This document shows positions 24,890 to 33,684 of a stretch of DNA of 64,000 nucleotides, one piece after another. The stretch comes from RGIG1902 sp034926865 (GTDB lineage Bacteria; Bacillota; Clostridia; Oscillospirales; Butyricicoccaceae): assembly GCA_034926865.1 (NCBI GenBank), contig JAYFQP010000012.1, forward strand, positions 8,414-72,413. Reading direction: 5' to 3'. Made by a program: the position numbers and the translations under genes. Below the pieces are notes generated by a model that was given only the letters and a program-made list of their open reading frames with translations, made no database searches and was not told where the DNA came from. How positions within the stretch are numbered: position 1 is the first letter of the stretch; the number at the start of each line of letters is the position of its first letter.

Positions 24890-26071
24890 TTATTTACAGT
24901 ATTTATATGTAAGCCTGCCGATTATGCCAATAGCTTTTTCTATCTCATCATCACAGGCAAGAGCATAGCAGAGGCGGAAAGAAGTACTGTCTTTCCCTCC
25001 ATCGGGGCAAAACTGGTTGCCTGGAACGACGACGACCTTATTATCCGAAAGCTCTTCTACAAAGGCAGGCATATCAGACCCCTCAGGCAGCGTAACCCAA
25101 ATGAACATTCCTCCCTGTGGGTGAGTGAACTTTACCGACGGATTGCAGTCTTTTTCAAGGCAAGAAAGCATCAGCCTTCCCCTGTGTCCATAGAGCGCTC
25201 TGAGGTCCATTATTTCTTCATCCATCCCCTCTTCAAGGAGGGTGCAGCATATGCGCTGTGCCCATGTGGAAACATGCAGATCAGCTGATGACTTTAAAAG
25301 GGCAAATCCGAGGCCTATCTTGCCGCTTGCGATAACATAGCCTACCCTCATTCCCGGGGCTACTATCTTGGACATACTTGAGGTCAGCGCGACCATTCCG
25401 TGTGTATCAAAGCATTTAATAAAGGGGATGAACTCGCCGTCATATCGAAGCTCGTAATAAGGGTTATCTTCAAGCACGGGTATGTCATACTTATAAGCAA
25501 GCTCACATATGGCCCTTCTCTTATGCTCCGGAAGGCTTATGCCCGTGGGGTTCTGGAAATCTGCGATAACATAAAGCAGCTTGGGCTTAGGCTCAGATTG
25601 CATTTTCTTTTCAAGATCCTCAATATTTATGCCGTCGTCATCCATCTTTACGCCCAAAAGCTTTGCCCCCTGGCTCTTAAGGGTATCAAGGGCAGCCATA
25701 AAGGTTGGGTTCTCACAAAGGATCGTGTCACCGTCATTGCAGAATAGCTGAGCTGCCAGCGATATGGCCTGCTGACCCCCGCCTGTCACGGTTATCTCAT
25801 CATTGTCATTAACTACTGCGAATCTACGATTGAGAAAGCTCTTTATCGCCGCTTTAAGATCACCTCTGCCTCCGGCTATGGAATAGCTGAGCATAGAATA
25901 AGGATCTTCTTCAAGCAGCCTTTTGGATATCTGCCTTATACGATCAACAGGGAAACCCTCATTAGGAGGATTGCCGATTGAAAGCTTGATAAGCGTAGGG
26001 TCGCTAAGCTTGCTTATTCCCGATTCCCTGCCGCTTTCGAAAAGGGGCTGTACCTTTTTTGAGAATTGCAT
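24890..26071 (-). CDS. PLP-dependent class I/II aminotransferase
   Basis: 393-residue fold-type I aminotransferase related to 2-aminoadipate / aromatic amino acid transaminases. Visible are the N-terminal KLSIGNPPNEGFPV, the cofactor-contacting GGGQQAISLAAQLF, DFQNPTGIS, DNPYYELRYDG, and the PLP lysine in SSMSKIVAPGMRVGYV. The C-terminal arginine that binds the substrate carboxylate is in FRLCYA. GGAGG precedes the ATG. It faces away from the creatininase-amidohydrolase pair. The amino donor is not determined. Confidence 0.88.
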   Translation of the reverse strand: MQFSKKVQPLFESGRESGISKLSDPTLIKLSIGNPPNEGFPVDRIRQISKRLLEEDPYSMLSYSIAGGRGDLKAAIKSFLNRRFAVVNDNDEITVTGGGQQAISLAAQLFCNDGDTILCENPTFMAALDTLKSQGAKLLGVKMDDDGINIEDLEKKMQSEPKPKLLYVIADFQNPTGISLPEHKRRAICELAYKYDIPVLEDNPYYELRYDGEFIPFIKCFDTHGMVALTSSMSKIVAPGMRVGYVIASGKIGLGFALLKSSADLHVSTWAQRICCTLLEEGMDEEIMDLRALYGHRGRLMLSCLEKDCNPSVKFTHPQGGMFIWVTLPEGSDMPAFVEELSDNKVVVVPGNQFCPDGGKDSTSFRLCYALACDDEIEKAIGIIGRLTYKYCK

Positions 26072-26211
26072 ATTATGTTCCTCCGTACGTTTGTCAGATA
26101 TGTATTTACAGATAGTATACCACAGTTGCTTTTTTCAGGTAAAGTATATTATAATATCCATATGGCAAAAACATCAAATAAATCCAATATATTTATAAGG
26201 AGCGGTGAATC

Positions 26212-26970
26212 ATGAGACTTGAGCGTATAAACTGGAAGCAGGCTGAAAAGTATTTCAAGAATAATGACATGGTCATTATCGGCACTGGCAGCATTGAATG
26301 CCATGGAAAACATGTTGCTCTGGGAACAGATTTTCTTGTGCCGGGCAAAATAATTGAGCTTATGGAGCCGCGGTGCGATGTTCTTATCGCCCCAACAATG
26401 CCTTACGGCTCATGCGAATACCTTGGCGATTTCCCGGGTACCGTCAACCTTGGCTATGATGTACTTTATGCCGTTATGACCAAGATAACCGAAAGTCTTT
26501 ATAAGCACGGAGCGCGCAAGTTTCTATTCATGAACGGACACGGGGGAAACAACGCGGCTCTGGAACAGGTCTGCATGGATCTTGATAAAAAAGGAGGCAT
26601 GGGGGCTGTTCTCAACTGGTGGACCCTTGCCTGGACGCTTGACCCCGCCTGGAAAGGCGGACACGGCGGCGGAGAGGAGACTGCCGCAATGATGGCCATA
26701 GGCGATGACCTCGTCGACAAAAGCCTCATGGCCGACAATAACATAAAGGACCTGACGGAGAACCTCAAAACCACTGGCTTCGGCTCTATTGATTTCAGAG
26801 GCTTTAACATAATCACAAGAAGAAGCGTACGAAAGATGACTGATAACGGCTGGATAGGAATAGACCATCCTACAACAGCTACAAAAGAGTGGGGACAAAA
26901 AATGCTCGAAGGGTGTGCAAACTACGCCCTTGACTTTATCGAAGAATACAAAAAAATAAAGCTTAACTGA
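26212..26970 (+). CDS. Creatininase family amidohydrolase
   Basis: 252-residue metal-dependent amidase of the creatininase family, whose members hydrolyse cyclic or linear amides (creatinine, formamides). The metal-binding segments are GSIECHGKHVALGTD near residues 26-40, NGHGGNNAAL and GGHGGGEETAAM. The family includes enzymes of riboflavin, mycofactocin and creatinine pathways, so the substrate here is open. It is followed after 16 bases by an M20 amidohydrolase, suggesting consecutive steps in breakdown of an amide-containing compound. Confidence 0.85.
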   Translation: MRLERINWKQAEKYFKNNDMVIIGTGSIECHGKHVALGTDFLVPGKIIELMEPRCDVLIAPTMPYGSCEYLGDFPGTVNLGYDVLYAVMTKITESLYKHGARKFLFMNGHGGNNAALEQVCMDLDKKGGMGAVLNWWTLAWTLDPAWKGGHGGGEETAAMMAIGDDLVDKSLMADNNIKDLTENLKTTGFGSIDFRGFNIITRRSVRKMTDNGWIGIDHPTTATKEWGQKMLEGCANYALDFIEEYKKIKLN

Positions 26971-26986
26971 CTTGGAGGAAAAACAA

Positions 26987-28288
26987 ATGGATGTAAAAAC
27001 ACTTAAACAGCGGGCCTGCAAGGTAATCGACGAACACCGTGATGAGCTCATTGCCTTGGGAGAAATAATAAGGGTAAACCCTGAACTGGGATATAAGGAA
27101 TACAAGACTGTGGAGCAGGTTAAGAAAATGATCGACAAAATCGGCCTGCCCTATGAAAGCGAAATAGCTATGACCGGTATAATCGCGCAGATGCCCGGCC
27201 GCAGCCACAAGGTACGCCTTGCCATCATGGGTGAGCTCGATGCTGTCGTTTGCCCCGAGCACCCACAAGCCGACCCTGTAACCGGAGCGGCCCATGCCTG
27301 CGGACACTTTGCCCAGATTGTCGCCACCTTCGGCGCAGCCATGGGCCTTAAGTATTCCGAAGCCTATAAAGAGCTGGACGGCGACATCGAGTTCTGGGCT
27401 ACTCCGGCAGAAGAAGCCGTTGAGATCGAGTGGCGGCAAAGCCTTATTAACCAGGGCAAAATATCCTTCCTCGGCGGCAAGCAGGAGATGATAAAGCTCG
27501 GCTGCCTTGACAACATCGACCTTGCCATGATGATACACAGCTCCTCTGGCGACAACTGCATTATAGCCGGCACAAGCACAGGCTTTGTGGCTAAGTTCGT
27601 TAAATATACGGGCAAAGAGGCCCATGCAGGCGGGGCCCCCCATATGGGCATAAACGCCCTCAATGCAGCAGAAATAGGCCTTATGGCTATCCATGCTCAG
27701 AGAGAGACCTTCCGCGATGAAGACACAATCAGGGTTCATCCCATCATCACAAAGGGGGGCGATCTTGTAAATGTAGTTCCCGCCGATGTCAGAATAGAGA
27801 CTTATGTCAGGGGCAAGACCATGGCCGGAGTTCTCGATGCGTCCAAAAAGGTGAATCGTGCTCTTGAAGCCGGAGCAATGGCCGTGGGCGCCAAAGTGGA
27901 AATCAAAGAGATCCCTGGTTACATGCCGAGAATGAACGATAAGATGATGAACGATACATTTGAAGCAAATCTCGTAGAACTTGTCGGGAAAGACCATATC
28001 GCCCACATGGGCCACAACACCGGATCATCGGACTTCGGCGATATCATGCATCTTGTCCCCGCCATTCACCCCTATATAGGCGGCTCTGTCGGCGGAGCCC
28101 ACAGCTCTGAATATCAGGTTGCCAACCCTGAGCTGATGTACATAGTAGCCGCAAAGTCCATGGCTATGACGGCTATCGACCTTCTTGCAAACGGAGCCGA
28201 AAAGGCTCTTGAGGTCGTAAAGAATTACACTCCTGTTTACAAAAACAAGGAAGAGTATCTGGCAGCCTGGCAGCAGCTTATGAAATAG
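26987..28288 (+). CDS. M20-family amidohydrolase, AbgB-like
   Basis: 433-residue metallo-amidohydrolase closest in layout to AbgB, a subunit of p-aminobenzoyl-glutamate hydrolase. Metal ligands are recognisable in GAAHACGHFAQ, TPAEEAVEIEW and the C-terminal GGAHSSEYQV, and the lid domain has GKEAHAGGAPHMGINALNAA. The start is the ATG after GGAGG, five codons inside the longest frame. Cotranscribed with the creatininase-family gene. Actual substrates may be N-acyl amino acids rather than folate fragments. Confidence 0.87.
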   Translation: MDVKTLKQRACKVIDEHRDELIALGEIIRVNPELGYKEYKTVEQVKKMIDKIGLPYESEIAMTGIIAQMPGRSHKVRLAIMGELDAVVCPEHPQADPVTGAAHACGHFAQIVATFGAAMGLKYSEAYKELDGDIEFWATPAEEAVEIEWRQSLINQGKISFLGGKQEMIKLGCLDNIDLAMMIHSSSGDNCIIAGTSTGFVAKFVKYTGKEAHAGGAPHMGINALNAAEIGLMAIHAQRETFRDEDTIRVHPIITKGGDLVNVVPADVRIETYVRGKTMAGVLDASKKVNRALEAGAMAVGAKVEIKEIPGYMPRMNDKMMNDTFEANLVELVGKDHIAHMGHNTGSSDFGDIMHLVPAIHPYIGGSVGGAHSSEYQVANPELMYIVAAKSMAMTAIDLLANGAEKALEVVKNYTPVYKNKEEYLAAWQQLMK

Positions 28289-28310
28289 CTGCCCGTAAAT
28301 TATATAATAT

Positions 28311-28346
28311 AAGTGCGCTGACCATTTTGGGCCAGCGCACTTTTCC
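28311..28346. terminator. Bidirectional terminator
   Basis: AAGTGCGCTG/CAGCGCACTT stem, TTTTCC after it on the plus strand, between converging genes. Confidence 0.75.
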
Positions 28347-28409
28347 ATATTTTTAATACATTTGGTCGCCTGTCTAAAATCTGCCCGCTTCAAATCTTCA
28401 GCATATCTT

Positions 28410-29963
28410 CTACTGCGCTATCATTGCCAGCATATTATCAGCTGAACTCTCAGGGACATTATAACGACAGAGCGAATAAAGGCTTTGGGGAATACCTCTG
28501 ACAAGTGTGTTTACCCTGTCGGTATATGTCGTGACAGTCAATTTAATCCCAAGGCTGTGAAAAACCGCTTCTGTTATATCATTATACTGCCCCTTGGGGT
28601 AAGCAAGGGCATAGAAATCAAATCCGTATTTTTGACGATATGTCATAAAATCTGTTTCCAGCGCGGCGATATACTCTTCTTCACTCTCCCCCTCAAAGGG
28701 AAGAGCCGTTGTCCTGGCATAAGGCGTGCCCTCATAAGGTGCCGACTGATGCATATCATAAGTATGGCTTTGTATCTCGATAACACCAGAGTTTTTCATC
28801 TCAATGGCCTGCTCATATGTGAAGTGAGGCGTTATGGGGTAGGTTGTATCTTTATATGTAGATTTTCCGATAGATGCACCTATTGTAAAGATTACCGCCT
28901 TCATGCTAAGCTCCTTTAAAACGGGATAAGCTATCTCGTAGTTGCTGAGATATCCGTCGTCAAGAGTTATGAGCACTGGCTTTTCAGGTAAGGGCGTACC
29001 GCTTTCAACAAAATCGATCATCTGCTTTGCAGAGATAGTGGTATACCCTGCCGTTTTAAGCGCTTCCATATGGCTTCGGAAGGTGTCAGGCGTGACTTCC
29101 GAGCTGGAGCGCACGTTATCGGTTATGTGGTGATACATAAGCACTGGCACGTTTCTGGTATAGTTTGAATCGTTAAAAACATACTCTGCATCAACCTGTT
29201 TTTTTACCGCTTCCGAAACGATTGTCCTTGTAATGAGACTGCCAAAGCCGGCGGGCAGATAGGTTTTGCCTCCCGTCATTTTTTCAAGCATCATATCTCC
29301 CGTAAAAGGCCGCATGCAGTCACGGGTATAAAAATACCTCATATCAGCAGATAAAGTGCTTACGCTGAAATCCCAATAATCGGATATTTTGCATAGCTCT
29401 TTTTTATAGCTTTTGATATCGTCCTTATTTATACTATCCCATCTGGAAGTATGAATCGGCATCATGACTAACGTAAGCGAAACGTTCTTCTCGCTGCAAA
29501 TATCCGCTATCTGCTTTACTGACTCAAGTGCGCTTTTGGCCCTATCAAGCCTAAAGGTTTCTTCGAGCTCAGAAAAGCGCACTCCATACTCGTTCTGATA
29601 TACCTCAAGGCTGCCTACATTTTCGGTCTGAGACGGATCAGCAGGTATATCAGGCTCATACTCAGAGCTTGCTTCACTCATATCAAGGCATAGTATGACC
29701 TTTTTGACTCCTTTAAAAAATATGCCTCCGTATACAGCCTTGAAACTGTCCTCCATAGAGGCAAACCCCTGTTTTTCAAAGGAGACCCCGTATTTTTCCG
29801 CAAGCGAACAGGTGTCAAAAAACGCAGCCGAGGGGCTGCCTGTCACAAGACCTTCAGCCTTTTCACCCCCGGTTCCGGATGCAAAGGGGAATACTGTCAA
29901 CAGCAGTGAAATCGCCAGTGCCGCCGACGAAGAACGAAGAAATATACCTTTTCTGCTTTTCAT
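28410..29963 (-). CDS. Secreted polysaccharide deacetylase with degenerate SGNH-like N-terminal domain
   Basis: 517 residues from the ATG after CGGAGGCG. A signal peptide (about residues 1-30) is followed by a 240-residue domain whose layout resembles SGNH/DHHW acyltransferase-like proteins, with GSPSAAFFDT early and SLTLVMMPIHTSRWDS in the middle, but where the DHHW motif would be expected it reads FYTRDCMRPFTGDMM. The C-terminal half is a NodB-type carbohydrate esterase 4 domain: VPVLMYHHI, ITLDDGYLSNYE (metal aspartate), SHTYDMH (metal histidines) and LAYPKGQYND. It likely deacetylates wall or surface glycans. Confidence 0.82.
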   Translation of the reverse strand: MKSRKGIFLRSSSAALAISLLLTVFPFASGTGGEKAEGLVTGSPSAAFFDTCSLAEKYGVSFEKQGFASMEDSFKAVYGGIFFKGVKKVILCLDMSEASSEYEPDIPADPSQTENVGSLEVYQNEYGVRFSELEETFRLDRAKSALESVKQIADICSEKNVSLTLVMMPIHTSRWDSINKDDIKSYKKELCKISDYWDFSVSTLSADMRYFYTRDCMRPFTGDMMLEKMTGGKTYLPAGFGSLITRTIVSEAVKKQVDAEYVFNDSNYTRNVPVLMYHHITDNVRSSSEVTPDTFRSHMEALKTAGYTTISAKQMIDFVESGTPLPEKPVLITLDDGYLSNYEIAYPVLKELSMKAVIFTIGASIGKSTYKDTTYPITPHFTYEQAIEMKNSGVIEIQSHTYDMHQSAPYEGTPYARTTALPFEGESEEEYIAALETDFMTYRQKYGFDFYALAYPKGQYNDITEAVFHSLGIKLTVTTYTDRVNTLVRGIPQSLYSLCRYNVPESSADNMLAMIAQ

Positions 29964-30255
29964 AGAACGCCTCCGAAGCAAATGCCTGTGATGATATAAA
30001 AGTATACCACATTTTAAGTCAATTTGCTATATAATGTCCGCTGAACAAAACAAAAACTGCTTTGGCCGCAGAGCACAGTTAACATAATATAAACGCTTTA
30101 TCCCCCATAAAAGTTCCATACATATAATTTTCTTTATATTGGAAAGATTAAGAGATTATTTTCAATTCATAACCGCTGATATAAGCGAATTGCCCTTTAA
30201 TTTTTGGTCTTTATAGTATATAATTGGGATATAATAATTTAGCGGAGGTAAATAT

Positions 30256-31275
30256 ATGAAAATAATGGGGAAAAAGATCAACCTTACCGAGCTGCCAACG
30301 CCGCTTGAGTATCTGAGCGTACTATCAAAAGAACTTGGCATTGAGCTTTATATAAAGCGAGACGACCTTACCTCCCTTGCCCTGGGCGGCAATAAAATCC
30401 GCAAGCTTGAGTATCTGGCCTACGAGGCGATGCAGCAGGGCGCAACGATGCTTCTTACTGTCGGAGGCGCGCAAACCAACCATGGCCGCCAAACCGCCGG
30501 CGTTGCCGCAAAGCTGGGCCTTAAGTGTGTTATCGCCTGTGTCGACAATTATCCCGGAGAGATCTCAGCAAACATATTGCTTGACAGGATCATGGGGGCA
30601 GAAGTTGTCTTCCAGTCACCCACAGGTGTTCCCGGCCAACAGGATGCTCTTGTAGCTCAGCTTATCAAAAAATACGAGGCTCAAGGTGAAAAGGTATATT
30701 ATATCCCCGTAGGCGGTTCAAACGACACAGGGCTTTTAGGCTATTATGAGTGCGCCTGCGAAATAGACAAGCAAGCCCGCGAACTGGGCATAGGCGACGC
30801 AACTGTAATTTCGGCCGTCGGCTCTATCGGAACATACCTGGGCCTTTTCTGCGGCCTTAAGAACGAAGGCTCTGCTCTGGGGCTTATGGGAATCGCAATT
30901 TCCGACTTCGGGCCGGATAAGGATAAGCGCATAATGGAATACTATGCCTCGGTAAAAGAACTTTACGGGCTTGACTACAACGCAAAGCGCGAGGATTTCC
31001 ATATAGAAACCGGCTATGTCCGCGGCGGGTACAATCTGCCCAACGAAGATGTTCGAAAAGCTGTCTATCTTATGGCTCGCAAAGAGGCCATCATCCTCGA
31101 CCCCTGCTACACAGGCAAGGCTTTTGCAGGGCTATTGGATATGATCAATGAAGGAAAGATAAAAAAGGGTCAAAAGTTCATATTTCTGCATTCGGGAGGA
31201 CATCCCGGCATCAATACACCCCACCACAGAGTGGAGTTTGAGCGTGAGCTTAAGGACGGAATCACCCTGTTATAA
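30256..31275 (+). CDS. D-cysteine desulfhydrase / ACC deaminase family PLP enzyme
   Basis: 339-residue fold-type II PLP enzyme. The PLP lysine is in SLALGGNKIRKLEYL near residue 50; TVGGAQTNHGRQTAG and YIPVGGSNDTGLLGYYE bind cofactor and substrate, and HSGGHPGIN is near the C-terminus. The family breaks D-cysteine to pyruvate, sulfide and ammonia, or deaminates ACC; sequence features here look more like DcyD. AGCGGAGG precedes the ATG. An alpha/beta hydrolase gene follows after 18 bases. Confidence 0.85.
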   Translation: MKIMGKKINLTELPTPLEYLSVLSKELGIELYIKRDDLTSLALGGNKIRKLEYLAYEAMQQGATMLLTVGGAQTNHGRQTAGVAAKLGLKCVIACVDNYPGEISANILLDRIMGAEVVFQSPTGVPGQQDALVAQLIKKYEAQGEKVYYIPVGGSNDTGLLGYYECACEIDKQARELGIGDATVISAVGSIGTYLGLFCGLKNEGSALGLMGIAISDFGPDKDKRIMEYYASVKELYGLDYNAKREDFHIETGYVRGGYNLPNEDVRKAVYLMARKEAIILDPCYTGKAFAGLLDMINEGKIKKGQKFIFLHSGGHPGINTPHHRVEFERELKDGITLL

Positions 31276-31293
31276 TTCTATGGAGGATACCAA

Positions 31294-32310
31294 ATGAACA
31301 AGAAACTGAAAAACGCATTGGCCGCCACAGGAGCTATAGCCGTTACGGCGGCTGCTGTTTACGGGCTCAACGTCCTCGATGAAAGAAAGGATAGGAAGCG
31401 CTATCCTCAAAGCGGACGCATGGTAGAGGTCAGGGGCAGAAAGATGCATATCTATACCTGCGGCTCCGGCACAAATACCATCGTGATGATCGCGGGACAG
31501 GGAACGCCCACGCCGTCTCTCGATTTCAAGCCTCTGCTTCAAAGGCTAAGCCCAAAATACCGCATCGCCGTTCCTGAACCCTTCGGATATGGGTATTCTG
31601 ACAAGACAGCTGAGCCCCGCACGGTTCAGAATATCGTTGGAGAAATGCGCGAAGGCCTGAGAAAAGCCGGAGTATTCCCCCCCTATGTCCTTATGGGCCA
31701 TGCACTCGGCGGCATAGCAACACTTTACTGGGCTTCTCATTATCCCCGTGAAGTTGCTGCTGTAGTAGGAATCGACACAACCCTTCCCTCGCAGGGACGC
31801 GATTTTGTCAAGGCCGCGATCCTTAAACCGGTTTTAAAGACGGCATCATTCCTCACCAAAATTACCCCCATAAGGTTTTTGATCAAATCGGGATTAATGG
31901 ATGCAAGCCTTACCGCTTTCACAGGTGGCCAGGAGGATAATCTGCCCATCGTGCGCTCCCACACAGCCAATATTAAAACCTCTGGCGTTTACGCAAACGA
32001 GCTTTTTGCTATTCCTCAAAACTGTGCCGAGGTTCTGGCCCTCAACTACCCTGCGTCCTGCCCTGTGCTGATGTTTGTCTCAAGCGAAAGCAGTGATCTT
32101 ATAAAGAGCCATCCAAGCTTTAGCGTTGACTGGATATCTGAGCACGAAAAGATAGCAATGCATTCCCAGCGGGGTAAATGCGTGCTTCTTGAAGGCGGGC
32201 ACTATCTGCATCACACAGCATCTGATGCCATTGCCGCCGAAATGATAGCCTTCATACCACCCGAGGAATGCCAGACGCCTCATCTCAGAAAGTTCCTCAG
32301 CAGAAAATAG
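31294..32310 (+). CDS. Alpha/beta hydrolase-fold protein lacking the nucleophile serine
   Basis: 338 residues with an N-terminal membrane anchor (about residues 8-27) and an alpha/beta-hydrolase domain. The oxyanion region is IVMIAGQGTPTPSLDF and the nucleophile elbow reads VLMGHALGGIATLYW: the usual GHSxGG serine is alanine, encoded clearly by GCA. The late histidine is retained in LEGGHYLHH. The protein may be non-enzymatic, or use another residue. It is in an operon with the D-cysteine desulfhydrase-like gene and followed by a terminator. Confidence 0.8.
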   Translation: MNKKLKNALAATGAIAVTAAAVYGLNVLDERKDRKRYPQSGRMVEVRGRKMHIYTCGSGTNTIVMIAGQGTPTPSLDFKPLLQRLSPKYRIAVPEPFGYGYSDKTAEPRTVQNIVGEMREGLRKAGVFPPYVLMGHALGGIATLYWASHYPREVAAVVGIDTTLPSQGRDFVKAAILKPVLKTASFLTKITPIRFLIKSGLMDASLTAFTGGQEDNLPIVRSHTANIKTSGVYANELFAIPQNCAEVLALNYPASCPVLMFVSSESSDLIKSHPSFSVDWISEHEKIAMHSQRGKCVLLEGGHYLHHTASDAIAAEMIAFIPPEECQTPHLRKFLSRK

Positions 32311-32318
32311 TCAATAAT

Positions 32319-32350
32319 AATGCCCCTTGCCAGTCAAGGGGCATTGATTT
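32319..32350 (+). terminator. Terminator after the alpha/beta hydrolase
   Basis: 11-bp stem AATGCCCCTTG/CAAGGGGCATT, then GATTTT. Confidence 0.7.
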
Positions 32351-32375
32351 TAAAAAAATACGGAGAGATAAACAT

Positions 32376-33509
32376 ATGGAAAAAATACTTTCGGATTTTA
32401 TCGAGCTTGTCAAAGCCGACGCCATATCTTTTGATGAGCGCAAAGTGGCAGATATTCTAAAAGTTAAACTCCAAGAGCTGGGATGCTCTGATATATATGA
32501 AGACGAAACCGGGGCCAAGATAGGCGGCAATACCGGCAACATATTTGCGCGCTTTAAAGGCGAGCTTCCCGGAAGCATCATGTTCTCTGCCCACATGGAC
32601 AGGATGCCGAAGGGATTTGGCATAGAGCCCGTTATAAACGACGGGGTAATTTCCTCACAGGGTGATACGATACTTGCAGCCGACGATCTGGGCGGAGTAG
32701 CCGCGATACTGGACGGAATCAGAAAACTTAAACAGTCCCAGAGGCCACACTGCACAGTTGAAATGCTCTTTACTGTCTGCGAGGAAAAAGGCCTCTTGGG
32801 CAGCCTTCACTTCGACTATTCAGACATAAAATCAACTATTGCCTATGCCCTTGACTCTCCCGGCCACATTGGCAGGATACTTATCGCCTCGCCTTATTCC
32901 GCAAAGCTCTCATGCGAGATTTTCGGGAAAGCCGCTCATGCGGGTTCCGAGCCTGAAAAGGGCAAAAGCGCCGCGATGGGCGCCGCAAAAATACTTGCCT
33001 CTCTTAAAGAGGGCAGGCTCGACAGCGAATCGACCTCAAATTTCCCGATATTTCAAGCCGGCGCCTCCGGCGCCACTAATGCAGTATGCGATTATGCTCT
33101 CATTAAAGGCGAAGCCAGAAGCATAAATAAACAAAAGCTTATGGACTATATTTCTTACTTTGAAAATCACTGCAAAAAGGTAGCCGAAGAGTTCGGCGTT
33201 CGGGCAGAACCTCGCTCCGACATTGGCTCCCCCGGCTTCAGTGTTTCAAAAGAAGGCGCATCCGTCAGGTTGATAAGCTCAGTATTTGAAAAAATGGGAG
33301 TCACGCCAAATCCCGAGGCCAGCGGCGGCGGCATGGACGCAAACCGCTATAATTATAACGGGCTTGAAAGCATCGGCCTTGCCACAGGATATTTTGACAA
33401 CCATACGACAAATGAACATGTATTACTCTCCAGTTTCCTTCGCACAGGCGAGATGGTCTTCGAAACAGTAATGGAATATTCGGGCTCCCCAGATAAATAC
33501 AGAGTATAA
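32376..33509 (+). CDS. Peptidase T-like M20 metallopeptidase
   Basis: 377-residue dizinc exopeptidase of the PepT-like branch. Zinc and catalytic residues lie in MFSAHMDRMPKG (His, catalytic Asp), LAADDLGGVAAI (bridging Asp), TVCEEKGLLGS (catalytic and ligand Glu), ALDSPGHIG (Asp) and NHTTNEHV (His). The dimerisation lid contains GKAAHAGSEPEKGKSA. The ATG after GGAGAG lies downstream of the preceding terminator; the longer frame overlaps the hydrolase gene. It probably trims peptides imported by transporters such as Opp. Confidence 0.88.
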   Translation: MEKILSDFIELVKADAISFDERKVADILKVKLQELGCSDIYEDETGAKIGGNTGNIFARFKGELPGSIMFSAHMDRMPKGFGIEPVINDGVISSQGDTILAADDLGGVAAILDGIRKLKQSQRPHCTVEMLFTVCEEKGLLGSLHFDYSDIKSTIAYALDSPGHIGRILIASPYSAKLSCEIFGKAAHAGSEPEKGKSAAMGAAKILASLKEGRLDSESTSNFPIFQAGASGATNAVCDYALIKGEARSINKQKLMDYISYFENHCKKVAEEFGVRAEPRSDIGSPGFSVSKEGASVRLISSVFEKMGVTPNPEASGGGMDANRYNYNGLESIGLATGYFDNHTTNEHVLLSSFLRTGEMVFETVMEYSGSPDKYRV

Positions 33510-33533
33510 AATACTTAAAAACATTTTTAAAAG

Positions 33534-33571
33534 AAACGGCTATTATCCCTGAGGATATAGCCGTTTTGTTA
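33534..33571 (+). terminator. Terminator after the peptidase gene
   Basis: AAACGGCTAT/ATAGCCGTTT with inner ATCC/GGAT, followed by TGTTATAT. Confidence 0.7.
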
Positions 33572-33684
33572 TATATGCACATAAATCGGATGTAAATTCT
33601 ATGTAAAATTCAGAATACTTATAGGCATAAACAGATGGTATACTATATTATGTTGTATGTTTAATTATTAGGGGGTTCCTATAC

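Noticed and set aside
26963..28015. 350-residue minus-strand frame opposite the AbgB-like gene
   Set aside because: It is a shadow of a gene with clear M20 motifs; the composition is Cys/His-rich nonsense and no ribosome binding site was found.
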